NCBI GenBank assembly: GCA_028282745.1
Contig: JANQHJ010000095.1
Span: forward strand, 1-44,417
Reading direction: 5' to 3'
DNA from: Sedimentisphaerales bacterium
GTDB taxonomy: Bacteria > Planctomycetota > Phycisphaerae > Sedimentisphaerales > Anaerobacaceae
Length of the DNA stretch: 44,417 nt
Positions 33,772 through 41,434 of this stretch are shown in pieces (positions within the stretch are counted from its first letter, which is position 1; the number at the start of each line of letters is the position of its first letter). The notes beneath the pieces were generated by a model that was given only the letters and a program-made list of their open reading frames with translations, was not told the origin of the DNA and did no database searches. Both the position numbers and the translations under genes were made by a program.

Positions 33772-35148
33772 ATGGTTCTTAAGCATAAAAACATTCTGGG
33801 AATAGTATTTAGCGGCAATTCGGTTGCTGTTTCGGAAATTGAGCAGCATCAAAACAGCTATAGGCAGGTGCGCTGTGGAGAATATACTTTTGAAGGTTCA
33901 GGAGATATATTAACTCTCGCCCAAGATCCCGATTTTAAAAACTTTTTGAAGGAAAAGAAGTTCAAGTCAAATCGTGCTGTCGTAGGAATATCCGCAAAGA
34001 ACAGTTTAAGCACTTTTGTAGAAATCCCGCCACTAAAGGATAAATCGGCTCTAGGGGGAATAGTAAGAATAAACCTTGAGAAACAGTCGCTACTTAATTC
34101 TGAAAATACCCTTATTGATTGTTCCGGACATGTCAATAATTCACATGGCAACGTACTTGTTGTTTCTGTTCTTAAAAAGCATATTGAATCAATAAAAGAA
34201 ATGTTTTCTTCGGTTGGGATAATCCCAGTATCTTTCACATTAAACTGTGTTGCGTTAAATGCTAACAAAGATATCGACACCGTGTGCAATGTTATTCTAT
34301 TTCCGGATTCAGCGGAAATGGCAGTACTTAAAAACAGATGTGTTAAGACTATCAGATATATCAGCCTTAAAAGTGAAGATAGAATCGTAAGCACATCGAA
34401 GTTAAAAATGGAATTTAGAAACACAATTCTACCGAGCCTTAACGGAGATACTAACTGCCCTGTATATGTATGGGATTATTCAGGCGATAATCAGAGTATC
34501 GTTGGTCATATAGCTGAGGACTTCAAAGAATTCAACTTTATCAAATATGAAGAAGATGAGAAACAACAAACTTCGATGTGTTTGTGTGATCTTGCAACGA
34601 GACTTGCAAGGAATAGTTTGATCAAGCCACTTGCGATCGATTTTTTGAACAGTCGCCTTGTTGATCCTAAAGAGAACAAGTATCGAAAGTTATTGCCAAG
34701 GGCAGCGTTTTTTGCAGCTTTATTACTTTTAACTGCTGCGGTCTTAGCCTGGGATTGGCACAACGACAAGCAAACAATTAAGAAAATGCAGGCAGACATT
34801 GCGTTGATAGCACCGAGTGTTAAAAACGCTGAGAAAATGATCGAACGAGTGAATTTTGCCAAACCGTGGTTTGTCAAAGAGCCAAAGTTTCTTCAGGCAC
34901 TTAAGGAACTAACGCTTATGTTCCCAGAGCATGGGGATATATGGCTGACGAGTTTGGTTACAGATGAATCATTTAACGTGATAATGACCGGTAAAGCAAA
35001 CAGTGAAAAGGATGTCTATAATGTTCTGGACAATCTTAAATTGAACAACAACTTTCATAATATAGAAGTGGATTATGTAAGAGAGACGGGAAAGAACACC
35101 AGCGGTGTATCGTTTTCTATTAAGTTTCAATATATGAAAAAAGGCTGA
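33772..35148 (+). CDS. gspL: GspL-like assembly protein (PilM-like plus PilN-like parts in one chain)
   Basis: 458 residues from ATG 33772; a TTG at 33736 inside gspK is an unlikely alternative. The N-terminal 290 residues have the actin-like PilM/GspL fold style (ILGIVFSGNSVAVSEIEQHQ, RAVVGISAKNSLSTFVEIPP). A membrane helix (about 308-328, RAAFFAALLLLTAAVLAWDW) is followed by a periplasmic ferredoxin-like PilN/GspL domain (LKELTLMFPEHGDIWLTSLV). GspL links GspE to the periplasmic parts. Sequence divergence from model GspL is high, so the assignment rests on architecture and position. Confidence 0.8.
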   Translation: MVLKHKNILGIVFSGNSVAVSEIEQHQNSYRQVRCGEYTFEGSGDILTLAQDPDFKNFLKEKKFKSNRAVVGISAKNSLSTFVEIPPLKDKSALGGIVRINLEKQSLLNSENTLIDCSGHVNNSHGNVLVVSVLKKHIESIKEMFSSVGIIPVSFTLNCVALNANKDIDTVCNVILFPDSAEMAVLKNRCVKTIRYISLKSEDRIVSTSKLKMEFRNTILPSLNGDTNCPVYVWDYSGDNQSIVGHIAEDFKEFNFIKYEEDEKQQTSMCLCDLATRLARNSLIKPLAIDFLNSRLVDPKENKYRKLLPRAAFFAALLLLTAAVLAWDWHNDKQTIKKMQADIALIAPSVKNAEKMIERVNFAKPWFVKEPKFLQALKELTLMFPEHGDIWLTSLVTDESFNVIMTGKANSEKDVYNVLDNLKLNNNFHNIEVDYVRETGKNTSGVSFSIKFQYMKKG

Positions 35149-35149
35149 T

Positions 35150-35692
35150 ATGGCTTTAACAAAACGAGAACAATATATTTTATTTATTACGGTTATCTGT
35201 GTCGGACTGTTTTTAGGCGACAGGTATATTTTGTCTCCGGTTCTTGCCGTAAGATCCCAAACCAAAGGATTAAAAAGCCAACTACAAGTCGATCTTACGA
35301 AAGCTAACAGTACCCTTAGTCTTAAGAATCGTTTGAAAGATAGATGGGGACAAATGCAGGAAACAGGTTTGTCGAACGATGCATCGAAAACCGAAAGCCT
35401 TGTTCTAAGATATCTGGATGATCGTTCGAAAAAACATTATCTGAAGCTTTCTTCGGTTCAGCCTGAAAGGTTACGGCAAAAAAGTGATTTGCAGGAGATA
35501 GATTTTACTGTCAGTGGGATTGGTGACATGGAATCTATTTGCAGATTTTTGCTGGATATCGAAACAGCTAATGTGCCACTGAAGATAAAAACCTTACAGT
35601 TAGGCTCAAGAGATGAGGATGGCAAAGAAATGTCAGTACAGCTAAAACTTTCTTCTATTTATATTGCAGCTAATCCAGAGAAAGCTGAGTAG
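35150..35692 (+). CDS. gspM: GspM/PilO-like assembly protein
   Basis: 180 residues with an N-terminal membrane helix (about 9-28, YILFITVICVGLFLGDRYIL), a coiled-coil stretch (about 38-70) and a ferredoxin-like periplasmic domain (IDFTVSGIGDMESICRFLLD, NVPLKIKTLQLGSRD). This is the PilO/GspM plan and the gene directly follows gspL, its usual partner. Starts 1 bp after the gspL stop. Confidence 0.78.
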   Translation: MALTKREQYILFITVICVGLFLGDRYILSPVLAVRSQTKGLKSQLQVDLTKANSTLSLKNRLKDRWGQMQETGLSNDASKTESLVLRYLDDRSKKHYLKLSSVQPERLRQKSDLQEIDFTVSGIGDMESICRFLLDIETANVPLKIKTLQLGSRDEDGKEMSVQLKLSSIYIAANPEKAE

Positions 35693-36258
35693 TGATTATG
35701 ATTAGGAATAAATGCCAATTTATTTTAACAGTAATTGCACTAATCTGGTTTTTAGCTATGAGCTTTGCCGAGGAGGATGGTAATGCCGCAAAGTATAAAT
35801 GGAGCGATTATGAAATACTCATAACTCGGAATATATTTTCCAAAAACAGGGTAAAATTTATTCCACGAACCAGTCGTAACTTTACAGCACCGAGACAGCA
35901 ATCCTATACATATTATCTTAGAGGTATCGCAATTAATGCAGGTCAGGATAAACGAGCATTTGTTGAAGATGCGATCAGAGGTGAGTATCACAAACTAAAA
36001 ATTGGTGAGAAAGTTGCAGGCAGGATTGTTAAAAATATTGAGCCGGATACAGTAACATTCATAGTTGATGGAAATGATCTCGAGTTACAAGTCGGAGGAT
36101 TGTTCAGCGTAATGGGTGAATATACTGGTCCAATAGAGGAGCCGAATGAAGCAAAAACTGCTGCTGATAAAGAAACTACGAGTGACATCAGCGGTAACAG
36201 TGAGGCAGAAATACTCAAGAAGATGATGGAACGAAGGCAAAAGGAACTTGGAAGGTAA
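35692..36258 (+). CDS. gspC: GspC-like protein with HR domain and no PDZ domain
   Basis: 188 residues. An N-terminal hydrophobic segment (about 8-26, CQFILTVIALIWFLAMSFA) is followed by ILITRNIFSKNR and an HR-like beta domain (YYLRGIAINAGQDKRAFVED, GEKVAGRIVKNIEPDTVTFI), then a short charged tail. This is the GspC homology region that contacts the secretin, but the PDZ or coiled-coil C-terminus of proteobacterial GspC is absent, so PilP-like is an equal description. The GTG start at 35692 overlaps the gspM stop; ATG at 35698 is an alternative. It directly precedes gspD as expected. Confidence 0.72.
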   Translation: MIMIRNKCQFILTVIALIWFLAMSFAEEDGNAAKYKWSDYEILITRNIFSKNRVKFIPRTSRNFTAPRQQSYTYYLRGIAINAGQDKRAFVEDAIRGEYHKLKIGEKVAGRIVKNIEPDTVTFIVDGNDLELQVGGLFSVMGEYTGPIEEPNEAKTAADKETTSDISGNSEAEILKKMMERRQKELGR

Positions 36259-36295
36259 TTTTACAGTAGAAGAGCGATAGTCAGGAAATACTAAA

Positions 36296-38377
36296 ATGAA
36301 AAATTTAATCATTACATTGTCAATACTATTGGTTTTTACAAGCCTAGGTTCTGCAGAAATTAATGACGTAAATTCTGCACTGCAGAAGCAGGAAATTACA
36401 GATATGACGCCTGAAAAGGTGGAAATCATTCTTAATTTCAGAGATGCCTCGATAGGTGATATTCTCGACTACCTTTCAGAAAAAACCGGACTTGTGATAG
36501 TTTCCGATACATACATTGATGGGAATATTACAGTTATTAGTAAAAAACCTTTAAGTCTCGATGAGTCAATCGCTCTTATCAATACCATTCTGAAGGAGAA
36601 AGGATTGGCAGCTATAAGGACTGAGCGAACATTAAAGCTGGTCGATATAATCCGAGCCAAGCAAATGAACATTCCCGTCTATCATGGTAATGATCCTGAC
36701 AAAATAAAAGCAGGTGATGATGTTATAACACATATAATTCCGGTGAGATATGTCGATGCTACCAAACTGGCGGAAGATCTGGCTCCTCTTTTACCCGATT
36801 ATGCTGAGATGACAGCAAATGAAGGCAGTAACAGTCTTATCATTACAGACACAAGCGCCAATATAAAAAAAATGGTTCAGATCGTTCAGAAGCTCGATAC
36901 CCAAATGGCATCTGTCACCGATGTAAGGGTTTTTCATTTGGTTTATGCCGATGCTGAGGATACGGCAGATTTGATAAATGAAATATTTGAAGATGAAGAC
37001 AACTCTTCGAGACGTGCTCAGCAAAATCAGAACCCGTTCGAAAGGATGATGGCTTTTAGAATGGGCCGAGGCGGCAGAGGTGGGCAGCAGCAGGAACAAC
37101 AAACAGGTGGACCTAATGTCAATGTAACTGCAGCAGCGGATGAGAGGACCAATACAGTTGTGGTCAGCGGGCCTGGCGATACACTTGAGGTCGTAGCTGG
37201 CGTTATAAAAGAGCTTGATGCAAACCCTACGGATGAAAGAAGCATTTTCGTATATCATCTCAAAAATGCCCAGTCAGACAACCTTAAAGATGTACTCAAT
37301 AATCTTTTCCAGGAATTGCAAAATCTCAATGATCAGGCAACTGGAAATACTGGCAGGTCTAGCAGAACAAGCACTCGTAATACAAGAGGTGGTTTTGCTA
37401 CTTTGATGGGCGGAACTACAACAGATGCGTCTGATATCTCTGATGAAGTGTATATTGAATCTGACCCTGATACCAATACTCTTATTATCATGACCTCTTC
37501 CAAGAACTATGAAAAGGTAAAGAAAATAATCGATGAGCTTGATAAACCAGTACCGCAGGTACTAATCAAGGTCCTTATAGCTGAGGTTACTGTAACTGAT
37601 GGTCTGGATCTGGGTACAGAGTTCTCGGTTCTAAATATGCGAGACAATACACCTCTTTTCGAAACGGAATTCTTGCCTAACAGACCTGATGCCGGATTGA
37701 TCACTAAAGTGTTAAGAGGTGATTTGGACTTTACTCTCCATGCTTTGGAAGAAGTAGGCAGGCTTAATGTTCTATCAAGACCATACATTCTTACAAGTAA
37801 TAACCAAACGGCTAATATTACTGTTGGCCAGAGAGTGCCTTTCATTACTGATACTCGTACAACTGAAACAGGCCAGACAATTAACACTATCGAGTATGAA
37901 AATATAGGTATCCTTCTTGAAGTGACACCTTATATAAATCCTGAAGGTTTAGTTATAATGGATGTAAGTCCGGAGATATCAACCATCACAGCAGATACTG
38001 TTCCGATCTCTGAAGAACTCAACGCAGCGGTATTTGCCGAGCGTTCGTCACAGAGCAGAGTTGCAGTGCTGGATGGCCAAACAATCGTAATTGGTGGGTT
38101 GATGGAAGATCAGGAGACTGAATCCATCAAAAAAGTTCCATTAGTTGGAGATGTTCCTTTGGTTGGTAATTTATTTAAAAGGACTATAAAAGAAAAGCAA
38201 AAAACCGAACTTCTTATATTCCTGACGCCACAGGTAACAACTGACTATTTGGAAACACAGAAAATTTCCGATCACGAAAGGTCTAAAAGCAATGTTCTTA
38301 AGAATGTTGATGAAAACGAAGAGCTAAAAGAGCATATTGAAAATATGGAAGCAACTTTCCACAACAAAGATGACTGA
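36296..38377 (+). CDS. gspD: Type II secretion outer-membrane secretin GspD
   Basis: 693 residues. Signal peptide MKNLIITLSILLVFTSLGSA. N0-like domain (about 40-115), N1-N3 domains (about 140-410) with Gly/Arg/Gln-rich linkers (GRGGRGGQQQ near 257-266; a Ser/Thr/Arg-rich linker near 355), then the secretin barrel (about 410-665): LNVLSRPYILTSNNQTANIT, VGQRVPF, and VAVLDGQTIVIGGLMEDQET and KVPLVGDVPLVGNLF. The short charged tail after TPQVT may bind a pilotin. AGGAAA precedes the ATG. It is the outer-membrane channel for exoproteins, and a terminator follows. Confidence 0.95.
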   Translation: MKNLIITLSILLVFTSLGSAEINDVNSALQKQEITDMTPEKVEIILNFRDASIGDILDYLSEKTGLVIVSDTYIDGNITVISKKPLSLDESIALINTILKEKGLAAIRTERTLKLVDIIRAKQMNIPVYHGNDPDKIKAGDDVITHIIPVRYVDATKLAEDLAPLLPDYAEMTANEGSNSLIITDTSANIKKMVQIVQKLDTQMASVTDVRVFHLVYADAEDTADLINEIFEDEDNSSRRAQQNQNPFERMMAFRMGRGGRGGQQQEQQTGGPNVNVTAAADERTNTVVVSGPGDTLEVVAGVIKELDANPTDERSIFVYHLKNAQSDNLKDVLNNLFQELQNLNDQATGNTGRSSRTSTRNTRGGFATLMGGTTTDASDISDEVYIESDPDTNTLIIMTSSKNYEKVKKIIDELDKPVPQVLIKVLIAEVTVTDGLDLGTEFSVLNMRDNTPLFETEFLPNRPDAGLITKVLRGDLDFTLHALEEVGRLNVLSRPYILTSNNQTANITVGQRVPFITDTRTTETGQTINTIEYENIGILLEVTPYINPEGLVIMDVSPEISTITADTVPISEELNAAVFAERSSQSRVAVLDGQTIVIGGLMEDQETESIKKVPLVGDVPLVGNLFKRTIKEKQKTELLIFLTPQVTTDYLETQKISDHERSKSNVLKNVDENEELKEHIENMEATFHNKDD

Positions 38378-38397
38378 TCAAAAAACTTGATACTAAG

Positions 38398-38426
38398 AAA
38401 GCTGCCATCACTGTAGCAGCTTTTTT
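38398..38426 (+). terminator. Terminator of the secretion operon
   Basis: AAGCTGC (38399-38405) pairs with GCAGCTT (38416-38422), followed by six T (38421-38426). It ends the operon 21 bp after the gspD stop. Confidence 0.9.
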
Positions 38427-38466
38427 ACAATTTCCCAAGTGTCTGACATTTGTTTAGCACCTCAAT

Positions 38467-38646
38467 CCTTCCTTTCATTTTGAGATTATTCACACGAGAA
38501 TTATAGCAAAATTGACAATATCTCTTATACATTTTAAATGCTGAACAATGTGGTCGGAGGTGTATAGCGGCTAGCTTTCGAGGTAAAACAAATAAGCGTA
38601 ACTCGCCATATGCTAATAAGTTACGCTTTACATGTAATAGCGGGGG
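38467..38646. repeat. Left copy of a 180-bp direct repeat
   Basis: Matches 41128-41307 over 180 bp without gaps and with about 15 mismatches by eye (about 92% identity). It includes the last bases of the tRNA-fMet acceptor stem (CCCCCGCTATTA on the minus strand), the tRNA terminator hairpin and an AAGGA-type site. Here the tRNA body is replaced by RNA copy 2. Confidence 0.9.
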
Positions 38647-38822
38647 CATCATATGCAAATCTGAAGATACTAAAATATTAGCTATTACGTTGCTCAATTA
38701 TGCACTTAATGAGTGGCGGATTTGTCGGTCATTAGAGGGCTCCAAAAGCCATATATCCTTTTATTAAAAACGGTTACGTGATGTCGCCCTTTACTACCCC
38801 GACAATCTCTAAATTGATGCGT
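38590..38822 (-). ncRNA. Candidate structured RNA, copy 2
   Basis: Minus-strand homologue of 24824-25040. The conserved 5' block GATTGTCGGGG starts at 38807, and the 3' block CCCCCGCTATTA ends near 38635. The variable middle differs in sequence but keeps a hairpin (GGCTTTTGGAGCC here, CCTTTTAAGG in copy 1). The terminator is not that of copy 1 but the one copied from downstream of tRNA-fMet, with a broken T run. This suggests recombination at the shared CCCCCGCTATTA. Confidence 0.55.
38594..38628 (-). terminator. Degenerate terminator of RNA copy 2
   Basis: AAGCGTAACT and AGTTACGCTT form a perfect 10-bp stem. On the minus strand it is followed by TATTTG, so the U tract is interrupted compared with the tRNA-side copy. 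Confidence 0.6.
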
Positions 38823-38828
38823 TAATAC

Positions 38829-38857
38829 ATTATAAGCCTCTTCTAAAATAGTATTAA
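38829..38857 (-). promoter_or_regulatory. Promoter of RNA copy 2
   Basis: On the minus strand TTAATA (38857-38852), a 17-bp spacer and a consensus TATAAT (38834-38829), exactly 21 nt before the conserved GATTGTCGGGG. Confidence 0.6.
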
Positions 38858-38896
38858 TGGTTCAGAAATCATGCGAAGCGTGAATCTTTTATTGAT

Positions 38897-39676
38897 TTAA
38901 TTACCCGTTTTGCTTTTAAGTAAGGCAGCTATTGTTGGATTCTCGTGTTGTAATAATAAGTCATATGGTGTTACGCCTTCATTGTTTTCTATTTTCAGGT
39001 TGGCGCCTCTATCTAAGAGTATTTTTACCACATCCTCATGATATTCATTAATTGCAAAATGTAAAGCTGTTGCTCCATTGTGCTTGGTTTTTGCATCAAT
39101 ATTAGCTCCATTATCCAATAATATTTTTACCATATCAATCAAGCCATAAGAAGCAGCAAAATGCAGGGGCGTATACTCGGATAATTCTTCACTCTTGGCA
39201 TTTACATTTGCACCACTTTCTATAAGTAATTCTGCTATTTTAGGATTACGTCCAAACATAACACTATGAAGTGGAGTCATACCATCAACATCCCTCAAAT
39301 TGACATCAGCACCTGCATTAATAAGGAGTTTGGCGTTTTCATAATTGCCTTTTAAGAATGATGCTATTTCATGTAACGGCGCCGAGCCATCAGAATTTTG
39401 GGCATTCACATTAGATCCACTTTCTATAAGTAATTTTGCAATTTCAGAATCGCTATTTCGCATTGCAAAATGCAATGGTGTAATTCTATTGGACATCGCA
39501 TTTACATCAGCTCCATTTTTTAATAGTAATTGAATTGTATCTAACGTACCTCTACTCGCAGCAAAATGTAATGGTGTAAAACCACCTATTGAAATATTGA
39601 CATCTGCACCTTTTGATAATAATAAATCTGCGATATCTGCATGTCCGTTACCAGCAGCAAAATGCAAAGGACTCAT
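38897..39676 (-). CDS. Ankyrin-repeat protein, possibly 5'-truncated
   Basis: 259 residues made almost wholly of about eight ankyrin repeats (TPLHFAASRGTLDTIQLLLK, NGADVNA and variants), with no other domain and no signal peptide. The ATG at 39676 has GGAAAAG 5 nt upstream and is usable. However, the frame stays open for 40 codons upstream and encodes part of another ankyrin repeat (IEIARVLIDNNAQIEPSGKD) with no ATG, GTG or TTG. So the present gene may be the remnant of a longer one. Ankyrin proteins act through protein contacts. It sits in the module between the two direct repeats and is probably accessory. Confidence 0.75.
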   Translation of the reverse strand: MSPLHFAAGNGHADIADLLLSKGADVNISIGGFTPLHFAASRGTLDTIQLLLKNGADVNAMSNRITPLHFAMRNSDSEIAKLLIESGSNVNAQNSDGSAPLHEIASFLKGNYENAKLLINAGADVNLRDVDGMTPLHSVMFGRNPKIAELLIESGANVNAKSEELSEYTPLHFAASYGLIDMVKILLDNGANIDAKTKHNGATALHFAINEYHEDVVKILLDRGANLKIENNEGVTPYDLLLQHENPTIAALLKSKTGN

Positions 39677-39756
39677 CGAATCTTTTCCAGACGGTTCGAT
39701 TTGTGCATTATTATCTATTAAAACCCGGGCTATCTCTATATTACTGATGTGCTCAA

Positions 39757-39895
39757 CGGATATGATCCGAGGGTGGATGACAGCCCTTGTTTTAGCTCAA
39801 TAACGAAGTTAAAAAGAGCAACGGACATGTGGTCCGTGTGTCTTCATAAAGACCTTTATGTGTTGAAATGTGGAGCAACGGACACTAAATCCGTT
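39757..39895. repeat. Cluster of short hairpins sharing a CAACGGA motif
   Basis: Three units, CAACGGATatgATCCG (from 39754), ACGGACatgtgGTCCGT (39821-39837) and AACGGAcactaaaTCCGTT (39877-39895), each a 5-6 bp inverted repeat. Two start with GCAACGGACA. A fourth hairpin, CATAAAGACCTTTATG, lies at 39845-39860. They lie between the HTH-type gene and the ankyrin gene, a 303-bp stretch with no other gene. Confidence 0.55.
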
Positions 39896-39979
39896 ATTCT
39901 TATTTTGATGTGGAAATGTTGTATTTCTAGAGACTGAAAATCTAATCCTGTGTTCATGAAATCAAGAATTATAAATATC

Positions 39980-41119
39980 TCAAGAATCGGCGAATAAAGG
40001 ATCTATTCTATTCGCATATGAGTTCGCCCACTTTAGCCAAATATCAGCATTACTTCCCTCATCTATTTTCCCGTATTTGCTCAAAAGAGCTTCTTTCAAA
40101 GCTAAAAGATAAGATCTGATGTTTTGACTGTGGATCCAATCCTTAACGAAACCTTCAAGTTGATCGATTTTTTGTTGTTCTTCTTGCTTTTTCTTTTCTA
40201 GCTCCAACTGCTTTTGCCTTTCTTCTTCCCATTTTTTTCGCCATTCTTCTCTTTCAATTTCTTTAGAGCGAATCTTTATCGCCATTTTAATTAGACCAAT
40301 AATACTAGCACTGATCATATCGTCTAGATTTCTTCTTTTACCATCTGACCACTGCCTTCTGATTCCACTAATATACTCCTCTGTTTTCATGACTAGTGAT
40401 AACTGACCATTTGGTGAATACTTATATTGAGGAGTGTTGCACATCCATGGATGTCGTTCTCTTTCTTTCATTTGCTTTGGAGTGAGTTCAATTTCGTCTC
40501 GATCACATTTCTCCTTAAGGCATACTTCAATCTTCACACCTAAAACATCAACATAGGTAATCACCTTCTCGTTAGCCAATGATATCTTAAAATCACAATT
40601 TTCTAATGTTTTAATCAGCGCATCCATAACACATAATCCCCTCATTAAACTCTCCGGCGACACTTGTATATTGAGGCATTGATTAGTCCTAGGATACAGA
40701 ATCCCATTCTGGTTTTTCTTTGCTTTCTTCAGAATCTTATATGCATCGCTAACAAGTTGATGTAGATTCGTGAGAGAACTACATACCCTGAATTGTTCGG
40801 AACCATTTCTTATAGTCCTAATTGTAGCTTCTGCCTTGGAAAAATGTTCTTGATCAACATATTCATCTTCCACCTCGATTACAGATATAACTATTTCATC
40901 ATTGGAATCAGTGTTTGGCAGAGTTGTTTTTTTGACAGGCTTATTAAATTCTAACTTTGCCCAATATCCAAGTCCTGGAACTGGAATATTGTGTCTCTTA
41001 CATAACTTAGAAAGCCCTCTATCAGACATCCCAAACTCTTTTGCAAGTTTTCTCATAGGACTTGACCAGACTTTTTTATATAAATCCACGCGATTAATTT
41101 TGATTTGATTATTCCCCAT
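39980..41119 (-). CDS. Accessory protein with N-terminal helix-turn-helix-like region
   Basis: 379 residues. The N-terminus (LYKKVWSSPMRKLAKEFGMS, DRGLSKLCKRHNIPVPGLGY, then WAK) belongs to a widespread but uncharacterised family with the pattern LYekVWs.Pm.klAke.giSd..LaKiCr.l.iPvP..GYWaK, found often in genomic islands and other accessory regions. The middle (about 100-270) has no motif I can name. A charged coiled coil (about 285-325, KEIEREEWRKKWEEERQKQL) precedes the end. The start is well supported by AAGGAG 6 nt upstream. It lies just downstream of tRNA-fMet inside the repeat-bounded module. DNA binding is likely; function unknown. Confidence 0.72.
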   Translation of the reverse strand: MGNNQIKINRVDLYKKVWSSPMRKLAKEFGMSDRGLSKLCKRHNIPVPGLGYWAKLEFNKPVKKTTLPNTDSNDEIVISVIEVEDEYVDQEHFSKAEATIRTIRNGSEQFRVCSSLTNLHQLVSDAYKILKKAKKNQNGILYPRTNQCLNIQVSPESLMRGLCVMDALIKTLENCDFKISLANEKVITYVDVLGVKIEVCLKEKCDRDEIELTPKQMKERERHPWMCNTPQYKYSPNGQLSLVMKTEEYISGIRRQWSDGKRRNLDDMISASIIGLIKMAIKIRSKEIEREEWRKKWEEERQKQLELEKKKQEEQQKIDQLEGFVKDWIHSQNIRSYLLALKEALLSKYGKIDEGSNADIWLKWANSYANRIDPLFADS

Positions 41120-41127
41120 ATTGAACT

Positions 41128-41307
41128 CCTTCCTTTCATTTTTAGATTATTCACACGAGAATTATAGCAAAATTGACAAGATCTCTTATACATTTTAAAT
41201 GCTGAACAATGTGGTCGGAGGGGTATAGCGACTGTCTTTTGAGGTAAAACAAAAAAGCGTAACTCATCATATGCAAACAGGTTACGCCTTATATGTAATA
41301 GCGGGGG
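41128..41307. repeat. Right copy of the 180-bp direct repeat, overlapping the tRNA-fMet 3' end
   Basis: Pairs with 38467-38646; starts 2661 bp further right in the same orientation. It runs from the ribosome binding site of the HTH-type gene through the tRNA terminator into the tRNA acceptor stem. Confidence 0.9.
41251..41287 (-). terminator. Terminator of tRNA-fMet
   Basis: On the minus strand GCGTAAC (41287-41281) pairs with GTTACGC (41263-41257), followed by six U (41256-41251). Confidence 0.85.
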
Positions 41308-41372
41308 GAGGATTCGAACCTCCGACCTCCGGGTTATGGGCCCGACGAGCTACCAGACTGCTCTACCCCGCG
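41299..41372 (-). tRNA. Initiator tRNA-Met (anticodon CAT)
   Basis: 74 nt on the minus strand. It starts CGCGGGGTAGAGCAG and has the D arm, the anticodon stem with three consecutive G-C pairs (CGGGCCCATAACCCG), and the T arm GGAGGTTCGAATCCTCC. Position 1 is C and position 72 is T, so the first acceptor pair is mismatched, the hallmark of initiator tRNA. CCA is not encoded. The last 9 nt lie within the 180-bp direct repeat. Confidence 0.96.
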
Positions 41373-41434
41373 GCAAATTCTAATACTAAAATAACAAATA
41401 TAATTAAAATAATCAACAACAGTTGTTAACTTTA

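Noticed and set aside
38425-38697. 90-codon minus-strand ORF across RNA copy 2 and the left direct repeat
   Set aside because: It runs through the terminator hairpin and repeat, has no ribosome binding site and no recognisable protein features.
38467-41307. CRISPR array or insertion sequence as source of the repeats
   Set aside because: Only two long copies in direct orientation, no spacers, no transposase and no terminal inverted repeats.
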